A DNA stretch of 64,000 nt, from positions 1,054,001 through 1,118,000 of the forward strand of contig CASBPS010000116.1 of assembly GCA_949126835.1 (NCBI GenBank), read 5' to 3'. Under the pieces are notes generated by a model. It worked only from the letters and a program-made list of their open reading frames with translations, was not told the DNA's origin and ran no database searches. Within the stretch, counting starts at the first letter, position 1, and every line of letters begins with the position of its first letter. Source of the DNA: Anisus vortex (lineage: Eukaryota > Mollusca > Gastropoda > Planorbidae). This document shows positions 1-12,505 of this stretch, one piece after another. The translations under genes were made by a program, and so were the position numbers.

Positions 1-928
1 TCTCTTTTTTTACATTGATCTAAAAGTTTCACAACTTTGGAATTTCAGAAAGTAACATTACTCAAATACTGTTCTCTTATTATTTTAATCTTCCCTTGTG
101 CAAGATGATATGCTTCAATTGATGTTAAACAAGACTTTTGAAATGACATGGTAAGTGAGGCTAACTCACCTAAAACATTATTTAATATCTCTAATGTAAT
201 TCTATTTTCTGGGCCATTTAATTTTTTTAAACAGTATTTAGCAATCGGATCATTGATTTTTTTCTTGTTCAAAGTACTCTATAAGTGGATCGTAATTTCT
301 AACAAGGGCTGCAACTGCGAAATGCCTGGACAGCCATCTAACTTCATTTAGAGGTCTAAATGCTACAGAATCACACTCTGACGCATCGGCTATATCTTGA
401 AATTTACATTTTTGTTTTATATGAACTACTGAAAACTGTGTAAACCGTTCTTATTAAAGTTTCAATGTCTCTCATTAATTTAATATCTTTCCAAGCATTA
501 CTAATCTCTAAGTCCTCGCGGTGTGCAACGCAATGTTGTTCAACTAAATGTGGAATTTCGAGCTTCAACTTAGCTGCAACGTCATTACGTTTTCCAAACA
601 TCACCAATGCACCATCAGAGGTGAACATAACCATCTTCATCAGATCATGTTTGTGAATTTCGTAGAATTCTTTGATTGCTGCAGCTATTATAACCGCATC
701 ACATGATTTCAATTGTAACAATACACCAAAAGTTGTTTTATATTCTGTTGAATACACAATAAAACAGAGTATTAGAAATTTATTAACAGAAATATACTTG
801 CTTTCGTCTACTGTTAATGTGTGAAAAGTTGAAGACACTATTTCTGCCATAACACCGGTTTCAATAAGAGAGTTGATTACTTCTAAAAACTCAAAGGCAT
901 ACTTTTTGATTCTCCATGAAGTTATTTC
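1..928 (-). pseudogene. ZNF862-like hAT transposase pseudogene, C-terminal part
   Basis: Read on the minus strand this encodes a transposase-derived protein of the ZNF862-like group (hAT superfamily). Seen in order: an EFLEVINSL segment, DESKYISVNKFLILCF (RNase-H-like core strand), MFTSDGALVMFGKRNDVAAK, and HCVAHREDL. After a frameshift near 405-420 it continues with RPLNEVRWLSRHFAV (about 300-360). A second frameshift in an A-run near 257-265 leads to NDPIAKYCLKKLNG and REQYLSN down to a stop at 45. The gene therefore has at least two frameshifts and runs off the left edge. It cannot make a full transposase. Family assignment is from motif recall; the exact hAT clade is uncertain. Confidence 0.8.
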
Positions 929-952
929 ATATATATTCATGTTATTCATGTT

Positions 953-1152
953 ATGGCGAGCCGAAGGTCCCGGGTTCGAATCTTGGTGCAGGCTAGGATT
1001 CTTTCCCGGGTCTGGAGGGTGTCCCTGAGTCTACCCAGCTCTGTAAAGGGGTAAAGTAAAGGCGGCTGTGCATAGTGCTGGCCAAACTATCATCTAGTAT
1101 GCCGTGGCCACAGAAACTGGTGAACGCTGCTTTATCGGACCTATGGATGGAC
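953..1152 (+). mobile_element. tRNA-derived SINE, family S1, 5'-truncated
   Basis: Begins inside the tRNA head, just before the B box (GGTTCGAATCT), and continues through the conserved body GTAAAGGCGGCTGTGC and GCCGTGGCCACAGAAAC to a tail reading CGGACCTATGGAT. It interrupts the ZNF862-like pseudogene: coding similarity stops at PASW on one side (about 1160) and resumes at SWRIKKYAF on the other (about 925). CCATGA lies on both flanks and may be a decayed target duplication. Confidence 0.85.
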
Positions 1153-1159
1153 CATGATG

Positions 1160-1690
1160 CAGGTATAGAAACGTAATTTTCCATGTGCTCATTTATTTTT
1201 TCAACAGAAAGCATGGAGCTATTCATTCTTACAGCTAACAATACATTATCTATAATTATTTTTATTTATCTGGTTTTGAACGTTTACGTTCAAGATCCGA
1301 TTGTCTTTTTGCTTCTCATCTGGCGTTTCCAACAACATGCTAATCAATCCTAATCCTAATTAAGGGTTTTGATTTTGCAAAATTTTACGCCTGACAAATG
1401 AGACTTATTTCTTAGATGGCGTTTTAAGTAATCCAGTTTCCATCCGTCGTCCCAATTTTTACCGCTTGAAAATTCTCCTTTAACTTTGGCTTTTTGGCAA
1501 AACAAACCCACAACACCAATATCCGGATCGAATGTATACATTTCGCTGAGTTGTACGCGCATTGATCCACGGCGATTTGGCACTTCGGTTTCAACTCATT
1601 CTTTTAACCAATCGTCTCTAAATTTGTGCAAACATTTTTTGCGTTTCAAAAATTTAGACGGCCATTGGAAATATTTAATCACAAATTAAA
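1160..1690 (-). pseudogene. ZNF862-like hAT pseudogene, N-terminal part
   Basis: Minus-strand continuation of the pseudogene, upstream of the SINE. It reads KFLKRKKC, then a TGA where Trp is expected, then VETEVPNRRGSMRVQL, TFDPDIGVVGLFCQKAK and WKLDYLKRHLRNKSH. This is the TTF/BED-like zinc finger that opens ZNF862-like proteins. One of its first metal-binding cysteines appears to be glycine (VGLFC). In-frame stops near 1356 are followed by MNSSMLSVEKINEHMENYV (1175-1240). It is clearly dead: one nonsense codon, stops in the linker and the SINE insertion. Confidence 0.75.
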
Positions 1691-2112
1691 TTAAATTTAA
1701 TAAAAGCCAAAATCAGAACACAGACAACCGGAAGAAAACTTTACTACTACTTCCGGAAGTCATGCAAGATGTTAGAAAAATAAGAAATGGACGAAAATGA
1801 AACTTAAGTTTTGATAATAATTATTTAGTCTGGCACACGGTGCATAACAAAAAAAATGAAAAAATGCACTAATAGTAAATGTTTCCGTCTTTACTTAACG
1901 TAAATAATAAAAAAGACAGAAATAAAAAGTACATTCTGGAATTTTGGCTATGTTGCATTTTATATTTTAATAATTAAAATTATATTCAGAAAATTATATT
2001 TTAGTAAATACATTGATCTACTGTGCCGCTACGCGCATTATAGTTTGTTCTGCGCGCCATCATATTGACTACTGCGCGCGCGTGCATGCGCGCAGTTTAG
2101 AGGGAACATTGT
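1691..2112. other. AT-rich intergenic stretch with a GC hairpin
   Basis: No coding signal. The only structure is at 2051-2094, where alternating G/C DNA contains the inverted pair TGCGCGC (2073-2079) and GCGCGCA (2088-2094), a candidate hairpin or Z-DNA-prone site in otherwise AT-rich sequence. Confidence 0.5.
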
Positions 2113-2610
2113 AGTCCGGTGAACTAACCGCAGGACCAGTCGGATAAGCGTAGACCAAAATGATCTTCTGTATAGAAAGAGTGTCTGTAACATATAAGAT
2201 AAGAACAAACAATGAGTTAGTGTAGTCAAGATTGTGTTTCCTGAAAACTTTCATAAACAATTTGACAATGCCATTAAAAGAATGGACAACTGTACACCTA
2301 TTCCATTTGCCATCAAACACCTAATTTACATAGTTCATCAACACACAGTCAACCACAGCAGAATGCGTTCTGTTGAATAATAGAAGATATAATAACAATA
2401 ATAATAAAAATTTTATAGCGCTGCCAACAAACAATATGTGTTATTTTAATTTCTTTAAACGAAACTCAACGTGATCAAACCCGATATATAAATAATGAAA
2501 CAAATGACTACTCGATCTAGTAACAAAAAATAGTATCAAGGGAGATAATTGTTCAATTTTAAGTCTTATGGCTATGTTTTTGTGTTAATGTCGTATAACA
2601 TAATGACATG
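2113..2610 (+). repeat. Family R 3' segment with SINE S2 head remnant
   Basis: Collinear with 54190-54700. It starts with about 30 bp of the minus-strand S2 SINE head (CTAACCGCAGGACCAG), then GGATAAGCG, GTATAGAAAGAGTGTCTG, CTGTACACCTATTCCATTTG and ATCAAGGGAGATAATTG. At 2395-2432 a short ATA-rich run plus TATAGCGCTG is a minus-strand stub of the S2/CR1-like LINE tail. Minus-strand reading frames here are incidental. Confidence 0.7.
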
Positions 2611-2654
2611 AGATTCTCAGTGAATTGAGAACGAAGTAGAAGAAAACACTCATC

Positions 2655-4110
2655 AGAATTAAAGACTAGAGTCAAAAAACGGACAATTGTATAGAAAGAG
2701 CGTCTAAAATATATAAGATAAGCAGAGCACCTCAGTTTTGAGTGCTAACAGCCTACTAAGGGATTTTAGGGCAAGCACTTGTTCACTCAATAGTTTAGAC
2801 TTTGGTTGGTTGCAAGGGAAGGACGATTTCTTTAGAAATGATGATAAAGTGTTTAAAGATGTTTGTTTAACCTTTTTTATATAGTACCGTATGAATTCGA
2901 TATATTTTGAAATTAATTATATTAGCTTCGGAAAACGTTCTTTTCATACGTTTCTTAAATGCATTACAATTTTTGGAAGTCTAGCGGGCAGAGTTTTGTC
3001 ATCATATCGAGCTGAAAGTTGGCACATGGACATGATCCCAATGACAACACATTATATCATTTTTTTTTAAATTATAAAATCAGCTCATTTTAAACTATGT
3101 AGCTGTTAGACAGAGAAATGTTAACCTTTTACAACTGCAAGAGAAATAAGTGCAAGATCAACCAACCATGAACTAATATGAAATATAATGAGGACATCGA
3201 GAATTCTCGCTTCGAAAAGAAACATTTATGTAAATATATATAGTAAAACGTGCTCTGTATTTACACGTTAAAACAAAGATTATGTAAATAAAGAAGTCTG
3301 AAGAACTAAGGTTATTAAATACAAACATCAAATCAAAATATTCAAAACTAGTATCATGACACCAGAGACAAAGTGTACAGTATTGTATAAGTAAATTATT
3401 TTTTTATCTGTTGTTTGTTTTTGTTTTTGTTTTAAATCGGTACACTTTTTTGTCAGATCGATTTATAAGCTCATAAAAACGTAAACACAGCTAAATGTGA
3501 TTTTTTATATATTTTACATTTACATTTGACACGGAAAGAGAACGTGATAAAAAAAATTCTTTATGCGGGCCAATATTCAAAATATTGTATGCATTTATTC
3601 ATGCATAAGGGATAAGGAAAATGTTTTTATCCTTATGTTTATTGGAGCATTGTAACATATTGTTCTTGTGTTGTATTTCTAAATTGGAGTTTAATGCCTA
3701 ATGTATTATTATTACTTTTGTTTGCCCTTCTGTCCTCTAGTGTTTTTAATTTTAGCGATTTAGCTGATGGTGTTAGCTGCTATTGTCAATTGCAATTAAT
3801 GCAAATATTTGGTTGCAATGGGCCTTTGAAGCTCTTTTCTGAATATGTTATAAATGTTTAATGTTTTCTTTAGTTGATGGGTCTCATACTGATGATGCAT
3901 ATTCTAGTATAGGTCTAACTAATTGGAGTTAGCTTAATGTGAGGAACTTTTGACATCTTGGCTATCCTTTCTTTTCATTAGTCTTCAAGCCTTATATATT
4001 TAAAGGCTGTTAAAAAAATGCGAAAAAGAATATAAATCGTACATTGATTAAAATACGTCAATGCATACTAATGAAAACAAGCTGGTAGCTAAAACGGTGT
4101 TTGATGAATT
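2655..4110. repeat. Old dispersed repeat (family T), paralogous to 44.7-50.2 kb
   Basis: Anchors recur in the same order at 44690-47720 and 50080-50220. They include GTTTTGAGTGCTAA, TTTAGGGCAAGCAC, AAAATCAGCTCATTT, CATGACACCAGA, CTCATAAAAACGTAAACA, ATGTGAGGAACTTT and, at the end, the reversed family R motif AAGGCTGTT. The copy near 45 kb has two large insertions that this copy lacks. 3560-3800 also matches 22080-22240 (TCCTTATGTTTAT). No coding capacity seen. Confidence 0.65.
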
Positions 4111-4343
4111 ATATATATATATATAATGTAAAAATAGTAAATTATTGTTTTTCTATTTTTTTTTTAGTATAAATATTTTTAAAAACATGAACAATTTTGT
4201 ATTAATTTAATTGCGAGTTGTAAAGTAAAACAAATGATTAACAAATAATATTGAACTATAACATAAGTACATAGTACGCATTTTTTTTTAAATAGTAGCG
4301 TGTTTATTTTTTTTATCATATCATATCATATATATATATATAT
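4111..4343. other. AT-rich flank of the tandem Helentron-like array
   Basis: Runs of A/T and TATAT, including ATCAT repeats at 4316-4330 that lead into the (TA)n immediately before unit 1. No other feature visible. Confidence 0.6.
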
Positions 4344-6136
4344 AAATCTCAAAAGGAATATGTATGTATGTATGTATGTGGCTATGTACATACCGCATAA
4401 TCTTTTTAAATACTGGACATAAAAACGTGAAATTTGCTACAAATATTCTTTGCGTTACAGCGGTGAACACTGTCAAGGTTTTAAGAAAATTTAAATGACC
4501 GCAGTGGTCAGTTTGGTCAAAAAACGCGAATAAAACACAACTTTTGATTCACATTGTCTTTGCCAGTACAACTTTTTATAGTTTTTCGTCACAAAGTTAG
4601 AAAAAAAAAGGATGCGCTGAGATTATTTTTATGACGTCATCAATCTTTGCGCATGGATTTTATAGCAATGAAGGGACATTTTTCATTCATGTTTAAATTG
4701 ACGTCATCAAACTATGTGCATGGATTTTATTATCTCAACTCAATGACGGGAACAAATTTTCTTCATGTTTAAATTGTCTACGTGCCGTAAACAACATAAA
4801 TTCTTTACACTACCAATACTGTAATTGATTTTCTTAATCTATCACTACTATTAATACTTTACACTGTGAATACATGACTTAAAGCTAATTAATAATTTAA
4901 AACTTTACAAACATAGGACAAAGCAAATAGATTTAGGTTTTTTTTTCTGTTTCGGGAAGTAAAACCGACGCCTTACTAAGCTTATTTAAACGCAGTGGTC
5001 CTGGTTACACTCTATATTTAAGCTTATAATTATATGGCGTCATCAAATTTTGCGTATTTATGCGTTTAAGAAGGGAACAAAATTTAGTTTTAATTTGCGT
5101 CGTAATTTGTAGAATGCAATATTTAAATGGATTAAGTTACCGGAAAATACTTTATCCCCGCTTAAGACTATTGTTTATAACTCCATGGGTTATTTTATCC
5201 AGTTCCGAGAACTGGGCACCTTTAGGCTTATCGCCTAGGTAACGGCCATTGTTTAAATTACCGGGCAATGTTTAAATTACCGGGCAATGTTTATAATACC
5301 GGGCAATGTTTAAATTACCGGGCAATGTTTAAATTACCGGGCAATGTTTAAATTACCGGGCAATGTTTATAATACCGGGCAATGTTTATAATACCGGGCA
5401 ATGTTTAAATTACCGGGCAATGTTTAAATTACCGGGCAATGTTTATAATACCGGGCAATGTTTAAATTACCGGGCAATGTTTAAATTACCGGGCAATGTT
5501 TAAATTACCGGGCAATGTTTATAATACCGGGCAATGTTTATAATACCGGGCAATGTTTAAATTACCGGGCAATGTTTAAATTACCGGGCAATGTTTAATT
5601 TGCCGGGCAATGTTCAAATTGCCGGAACTAAATTTTTAAAGTTTTAATTCGTGTTGTATACGTTTTATAAACATTATTTCATAAGGGTTTCATTTGTTAT
5701 TGTTTTACATGTTGAATAGAAAATTTATTTCTAAGTTTGCTTCCAAAGCAACAATAAATAAATAAATAGCAAATAAACAAAAACAACACAACATAGGTCT
5801 GCGACTTAATGTTTGTCGTAAAAAAAATATATCAAACAATCATTAAAAAAAATAAAAGTACTGTCGAATGTTCTTAATCAATGAATAGAACAAAATATAT
5901 TCATGTTTTAATTTGCGTCGTAATTTATAGCGGGCAATTTTGTAATTGTTATAATGGGTGATGAGTAATGATTTTAACGGGTAATTCATGTTGTAGCGGG
6001 CAAATAAAAAATTACCTCACGTTTAAATTCGTGTCGTAGGTCATGCGGGCAATCTCATTATAACTGCCTGAGTAGATAGAGTGTATGTAAACATAACTTT
6101 TAGCCGGTTCGGAGGACCGGGCACATAATCGGCTAG
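4344..6136 (+). mobile_element. Helentron-like non-autonomous element, unit 1
   Basis: Starts AAATCTCAAAAGG after (TA)n, with a GTAT microsatellite at 4361-4380. A 5' block contains TGACC-GCAGT-GGTCA, a small hairpin at about 4497-4511. Two TGACGTCA octamers lie at 4632-4639 and 4699-4706. An internal terminus-like block (5200-5238) has hairpin AGTTC-CGA-GAACT, GGGCAC, then TTAGGC-TTATC-GCCTAG. A 19-bp minisatellite follows. The 3' end has outer stem TAGCCG/CGGCTA, inner stem CCGGT/ACCGG and a CTAG terminus. No transposase or Rep/helicase ORF, so non-autonomous. Helitron/Helentron assignment is inference from the 3' hairpin, terminal tetranucleotide, AT-rich junctions and head-to-tail arrangement. 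A complex satellite is the alternative. Confidence 0.6.
5252..5625 (+). repeat. 19-bp minisatellite with 8-monomer higher-order pattern
   Basis: About 20 monomers of 19 bp. Type A begins TTTAAATTACCGGGCAATG and type B begins TTTATAATACCGGGCAATG. Read in order they run AABAAABB, AABAAABB, AA, then two end variants (TTTAATTTGCC and TTCAAATTGCC). The 152-bp octamer is therefore duplicated exactly in type order. Confidence 0.95.
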
Positions 6137-7671
6137 TATATATATAAATCTCAAAAGGAATATGTATGTACGTACCGCATAATCTTTTTAAATACTAGAC
6201 ATAAAAACGTGAAATTTGCTACAAATATTCTTTGCGTTACTGCGGTGAACACTGTCAAGTTTTTAAGAAAATTAAAATGACCGCAGTGGTCAGTTTGGTC
6301 AAAAAACGCGAATAAAACACAACTTTTGATTCACTTTGTCTTTGCCAGTACAACTTTTTATAGTTTTTCGTCGCAAATTTAGAAAAAAAAAGGATGCGCT
6401 GAGATTATTTTTATGACGTCATCAAAGTTTGCGCATGGATTTTTTGGCAATGAAGGGACATTTTTCATTTATTTTTAAATTGACGTCATCAAACTATGTG
6501 CATGGATTTTATTATCTCAACTCAATGACGGGAACAAATTTTCTTCATGTTTAAATTGTCTACGTGCCGTAAACAACATAAATTCTTTACACTACCAATA
6601 CTGTAGTTGATTTTCTTAATCTATCACTACTGTAATACTTTACACTGTGAATACATGACTTAAAGCTAATTAATAATTTAAAACTTTACAAACATAGGAC
6701 AAAGCAAATAGATTTAGCATTTTTTTTCTGTTTTCCGGAAGTAATACCGACGCATTACTAAGCTTATTTAAACGCAGTGGTCCTGGTTACACTCTATATT
6801 TAAGCTTATAATTATATGGCGTCATCAAATTTTGCGTATTTATGCGTTTAAGAAGGGAACAAAATTTAGTTTTAATTTGCGTCGTTATTTGTGGAATGCA
6901 ATCTTTAAATGGTTTAAGATACCGGAAAATACTTTATCCCCGCTTAAGACTATTGTTTATAACTCCATGGGTTATTTTATCTAGTTCCGAGAACTGGGCA
7001 CCTTTAGGCTTATCGCCTAGGTAACGGCCATTGTTTAAATTACCGGGCAATGTTTATAATACCGGGCAATGTTTAAATTACCGGGCAATGTTTAAATTAC
7101 CTGGCAATGTTTAAATTACCGGGCAATGTTTAATTTGCCGGGCAATGTTCAAATTACCGGAACTAACTTTTTAAAGTTTTAATTCGTGTCGTATACGTTT
7201 TATAAACATTATTTCATATGGGTTTCATTTGTTATTGTTTTACATGTTGAATAGAAAATTTATTTCTAAGTTTGCTTCCAAAGCAACAATAAATAAATAA
7301 ATAGCAAATAAACAAAAACAACACAACATAGGTCTGCGACTTAATGTTTGTCGTAAAAAAAATATATCAAACAATCATTAAAAAAAATAAAAGTACTGTC
7401 GAATGTTCTTAATCAATGAATAGAACAAAATATATTCATGTTTTAATTTGCGTCGTAATTTATAGCGGGCAATTTTGTAATTGTTATAATGGGTGATGAG
7501 TAATGATTTTAACGGGTAATTCATGTTGTAGCGGGCAAATAAAAAATTACCTCACGTTTAAATTCGTGTCGTAGGTCATGCGGGCAATCTCATTATAACT
7601 GCCTGAGTAGATAGAGTGTATGTAAACATAACTTTTAGCCGGTTTGGAGGACCGGGCACATAATCGGCTAG
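6137..7671 (+). mobile_element. Helentron-like element, unit 2
   Basis: Begins directly after the CTAG of unit 1 and ends in CTAG at 7668-7671. TGACGTCA at 6414 and 6481, internal terminus-like block near 6985-7020, then a short minisatellite. Almost identical to unit 3, including private differences such as TACTAGACATAAAAACG. That implies a recent duplication of one unit or an assembly repeat. The inner 3' hairpin carries a T (CCGGTTTGGAGGACCGG). Confidence 0.6.
7034..7160 (+). repeat. 19-bp minisatellite, short array in unit 2
   Basis: Seven monomers of the same 19-bp family: A, B, A, A with CCTGG instead of CCGGG, A, then the two end variants. The array lacks the octamer structure of unit 1. 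Confidence 0.9.
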
Positions 7672-9212
7672 TATATATATAAATCTCAAAAGGAATATGT
7701 ATGTACGTACCGCATAATCTTTTTAAATACTAGACATAAAAACGTGAAATTTGCTACAAATATTCTTTGCGTTACTGCGGTGAACACTGTCAAGTTTTTA
7801 AGAAAATTAAAATGACCGCAGTGGTCAGTTTGGTCAAAAAACGCGAATAAAACACAACTTTTGATTCACTTTGTCTTTGCCAGTACAACTTTTTATAGTT
7901 TTTCGTCGCAAATTTAGAAAAAAAAAGGATGCGCTGAGATTATTTTTATGACGTCATCAAAGTTTGCGCATGGATTTTTTGGCAATGAAGGGACATTTTT
8001 CATTTATTTTTAAATTGACGTCATCAAACTATGTGCATGGATTTTATTATCTCAACTCAATGACGGGAACAAATTTTCTTCATGTTTAAATTGTCTACGT
8101 GCCGTAAACAACATAAATTCTTTACACTACCAATACTGTAGTTGATTTTCTTAATCTATCACTACTGTAATACTTTACACTGTGAATACATGACTTAAAG
8201 CTAATTAATAATTTAAAACTTTACAAACATAGGACAAAGCAAATAGATTTAGCATTTTTTTTCTGTTTTCCGGAAGTAATACCGACGCATTACTAAGCTT
8301 ATTTAAACGCAGTGGTCCTGGTTACACTCTATATTTAAGCTTATAATTATATGGCGTCATCAAATTTTGCGTATTTATGCGTTTAAGAAGGGAACAAAAT
8401 TTAGTTTTAATTTGCGTCGTTATTTGTGGAATGCAATCTTTAAATGGTTTAAGATACCGGAAAATACTTTATCCCCGCTTAAGACTATTGTTTATAACTC
8501 CATGGGTTATTTTATCTAGTTCCGAGAACTGGGCACCTTTAGGCTTATCGCCTAGGTAACGGCCATTGTTTAAATTACCGGGCAATGTTTATAATACCGG
8601 GCAATGTTTAAATTACCGGGCAATGTTTAAATTACCTGGCAATGTTTAAATTACCGGGCAATGTTTAATTTGCCGGGCAATGTTCAAATTACCGGAACTA
8701 ACTTTTTAAAGTTTTAATTCGTGTCGTATACGTTTTATAAACATTATTTCATATGGGTTTCATTTGTTATTGTTTTACATGTTGAATAGAAAATTTAATT
8801 CTAAGTATGCTTCCAAAGCAACAATAAATAAATAAACAGCAAATAAACAAAAACAACACAACATAGGTCTGCGACTTAATGTTTGTCGTAAAAAAATATA
8901 TCACACAATCATTAAAAAAAAAAAAAAAGTAGGCTACTGTCGAATGTTCTTTATCAATGAATAGAACAAAATATATTCATGTTTTAATTTGCGTCGTAAT
9001 TTATAGCGGGCAATTTTGTAATTGTTATAATGGGTGATGAGTAATGATTTTAACGGGTAATTCATGTTGTAGCGGGCAAATAAAAAATTACCTCACGTTT
9101 AATTTCGTGTCGTAGGTCATGCAGGCAATCTCATTATAACTGCCTGAGTAGTTAGAGTGTATGTAAACATAACTTTTAGCCGGTTCGGAGGACCGGGCAC
9201 ATAATCGGCTAG
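7672..9212 (+). mobile_element. Helentron-like element, unit 3
   Basis: Head-to-tail with unit 2 and nearly identical to it up to about 8780. It then diverges slightly (extra A-run and GTAGGCTACTG near 8930). TGACGTCA at 7949 and 8016; 3' nested hairpin and CTAG at 9209-9212. Confidence 0.6.
8569..8695 (+). repeat. 19-bp minisatellite, short array in unit 3
   Basis: Same seven-monomer order as unit 2, including the CCTGG variant monomer. This confirms that units 2 and 3 are sister copies. Confidence 0.9.
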
Positions 9213-10945
9213 TATATATATAAATCTCAAAAGGAATATGTATGTATGTGGCTGGCTGGCTGGCTATGTACATACCGCTTAATCTTTTTAAATACTGGAC
9301 ATAAAAACGTGAAATTTGCTACAAATATTCTTTGCGTTACGGCGGTGAACACTGTCAAGGTTTTAAAAAAATTAAAATGACCGCAGTGGTCAGTTTGGTC
9401 AAAAAACGCGAATAAAACGACATATTTTGGGTTCATGTTGAATTTGCCGTTCCAACTTTTTATAGTTTTTCGTCACAAAGTAAGAAAAAAAAAGGATGCG
9501 CTGAGATTATTTTTATGACGTCATCAATCTTTGCGCATGGATTTTATAGCAATGAAGGGACATTTTTCATTCATGTTTAAATTGACGTCATCAAACTATG
9601 TGCATGGATTTTATTATCTCAACTCAATGACGGGAACAAATTTTTCTTCATGTTTAAATTGTCTACGTACCGAAAACAACATAAATTCTTTACACTACCA
9701 ATACTGTAGTTGATTTTCTTAATCTATCACTACTTTAATACTTTACACTGTGAATACATGACTTAAAGCTAATTAATAATTTAAAACTTTACAAACATAG
9801 GTCAAAGCAAATAGATTTAGCTTTTTTTTTTCTGTTTCGGGAAGTAATACCGACGCCTTACTAAGCTTATTTAAACGCAGTGGTCCTGGTTACACTCTAT
9901 ATTTAAGCTTATAATTATATGGCGTCATCAAATTTTGCGTATTTATGCATTTAAGAAGGGAACAAAATTTTGTTTTAATTTGCGTCGTTATTTGTGGAAT
10001 GCAATATTTAAATGGTATAAGTTACCGGAAAATACTTTATCCCCGCTTAAGACTATTGTTTAGAACTCCATGGGTTATTTTATCCAAGTCCGAGAACTGG
10101 GCACCTTTAGGCTTATCGCCTAGGTAACGGCCATTGTTTAAATTACTGGGCAATGTTTAAATTACCGGGCAATGTTTATAATACCGGGCAATGTTTATAA
10201 TACCGGGCAATGTTTAAATTACCGGGCAATGTTTAAATTACCGGGCAATGTTTATAATACCGGGCAATGTTTATAATACCGGGCAATGTTTAAATTACCG
10301 GGCAATGTTTAAATTACCGGGCAATGTTTATAATACCGGGCAATGTTTAAATTACCGGGCAATGTTTAAATTACCGGGCAATGTTTAAATTACCGGGCAA
10401 TGTTTAAATTACCGGGCAATGTTTAAATTGCCGGAACTATTTTGTTAAAGTTTTAATTCGTGTCGTATACGTTTTATAAACATTATTTCATATGGGTTTC
10501 ATTTGTTATTGTTTTACATGTTGAATAGAAAATTTAATTCTAAGTTTGCTTCCAAAGCAACAATAAATAAATAAATAGCAAATAAACAAAAACAACACAA
10601 CATAGGTCTGCGACTTAATGTTTGTCGTAAAAAAAATATATCAAACAATCATTAAAAAAAAAAAAAAGTACTGTCGAATGTTCTTAATCAATGAATAGAA
10701 CAAAATATATTCATGTTTTAATTTGCGTCGTAATTTATAGCGGGCAATTTTGTAATTGTTATAATGGGTGATGAGTAATGATTTTAACGGGTAATTCATG
10801 TTGTAGCGGGCAAAAAAAAAATTACCTCACGTTTAAATTCGTGTCGTAGGTCATGCGGGCAATCTCATTATAACTGCCTGAGTAGTTAGAGTGTATGTAA
10901 ACATAACTTTTAGCCGGTTCGGAGGACCGGGCACATAACGGCTTG
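9213..10945 (+). mobile_element. Helentron-like element, unit 4
   Basis: 5' block carries GTAT followed by four GGCT copies. The sequence after GCGAATAAAAC changes to GACATATTTTGGG, marking a second 5' subtype. TGACGTCA at 9516 and 9583; internal terminus-like block near 10085-10125. The 3' nested hairpin now ends CGGCTTG instead of CGGCTAG. Confidence 0.6.
10137..10434 (+). repeat. 19-bp minisatellite in unit 4
   Basis: About 16 monomers. The type order read by eye is A A B B A A B B A A B A A A A plus an end variant. The AABB block is repeated, so the arrangement differs from unit 1 and the arrays have been rearranged independently. Confidence 0.9.
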
Positions 10946-12430
<1,485 letters not shown>

Positions 12431-12458
12431 TATATATATAAATCTCAAAAGGAATATG

Positions 12459-12505
<47 letters not shown>

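Noticed and set aside
2073..2094. Transcription terminator or CpG island promoter
   Set aside because: It is only a 22-bp alternating GC hairpin with no adjacent gene; recorded as a structure only.
5060..5242. A 60-codon frame kept in units 1, 2, 3, 4 (5060, 6842, 8377, 9945)
   Set aside because: Identity follows the DNA similarity of the units, not codon-wise conservation. There is no known motif, it is broken in unit 7 and absent from units 5 and 6, and it ends in the internal hairpin block.
5252..5625. CRISPR-like regular array
   Set aside because: Monomers are contiguous 19-bp units with no unique spacers, in eukaryotic transposon DNA.
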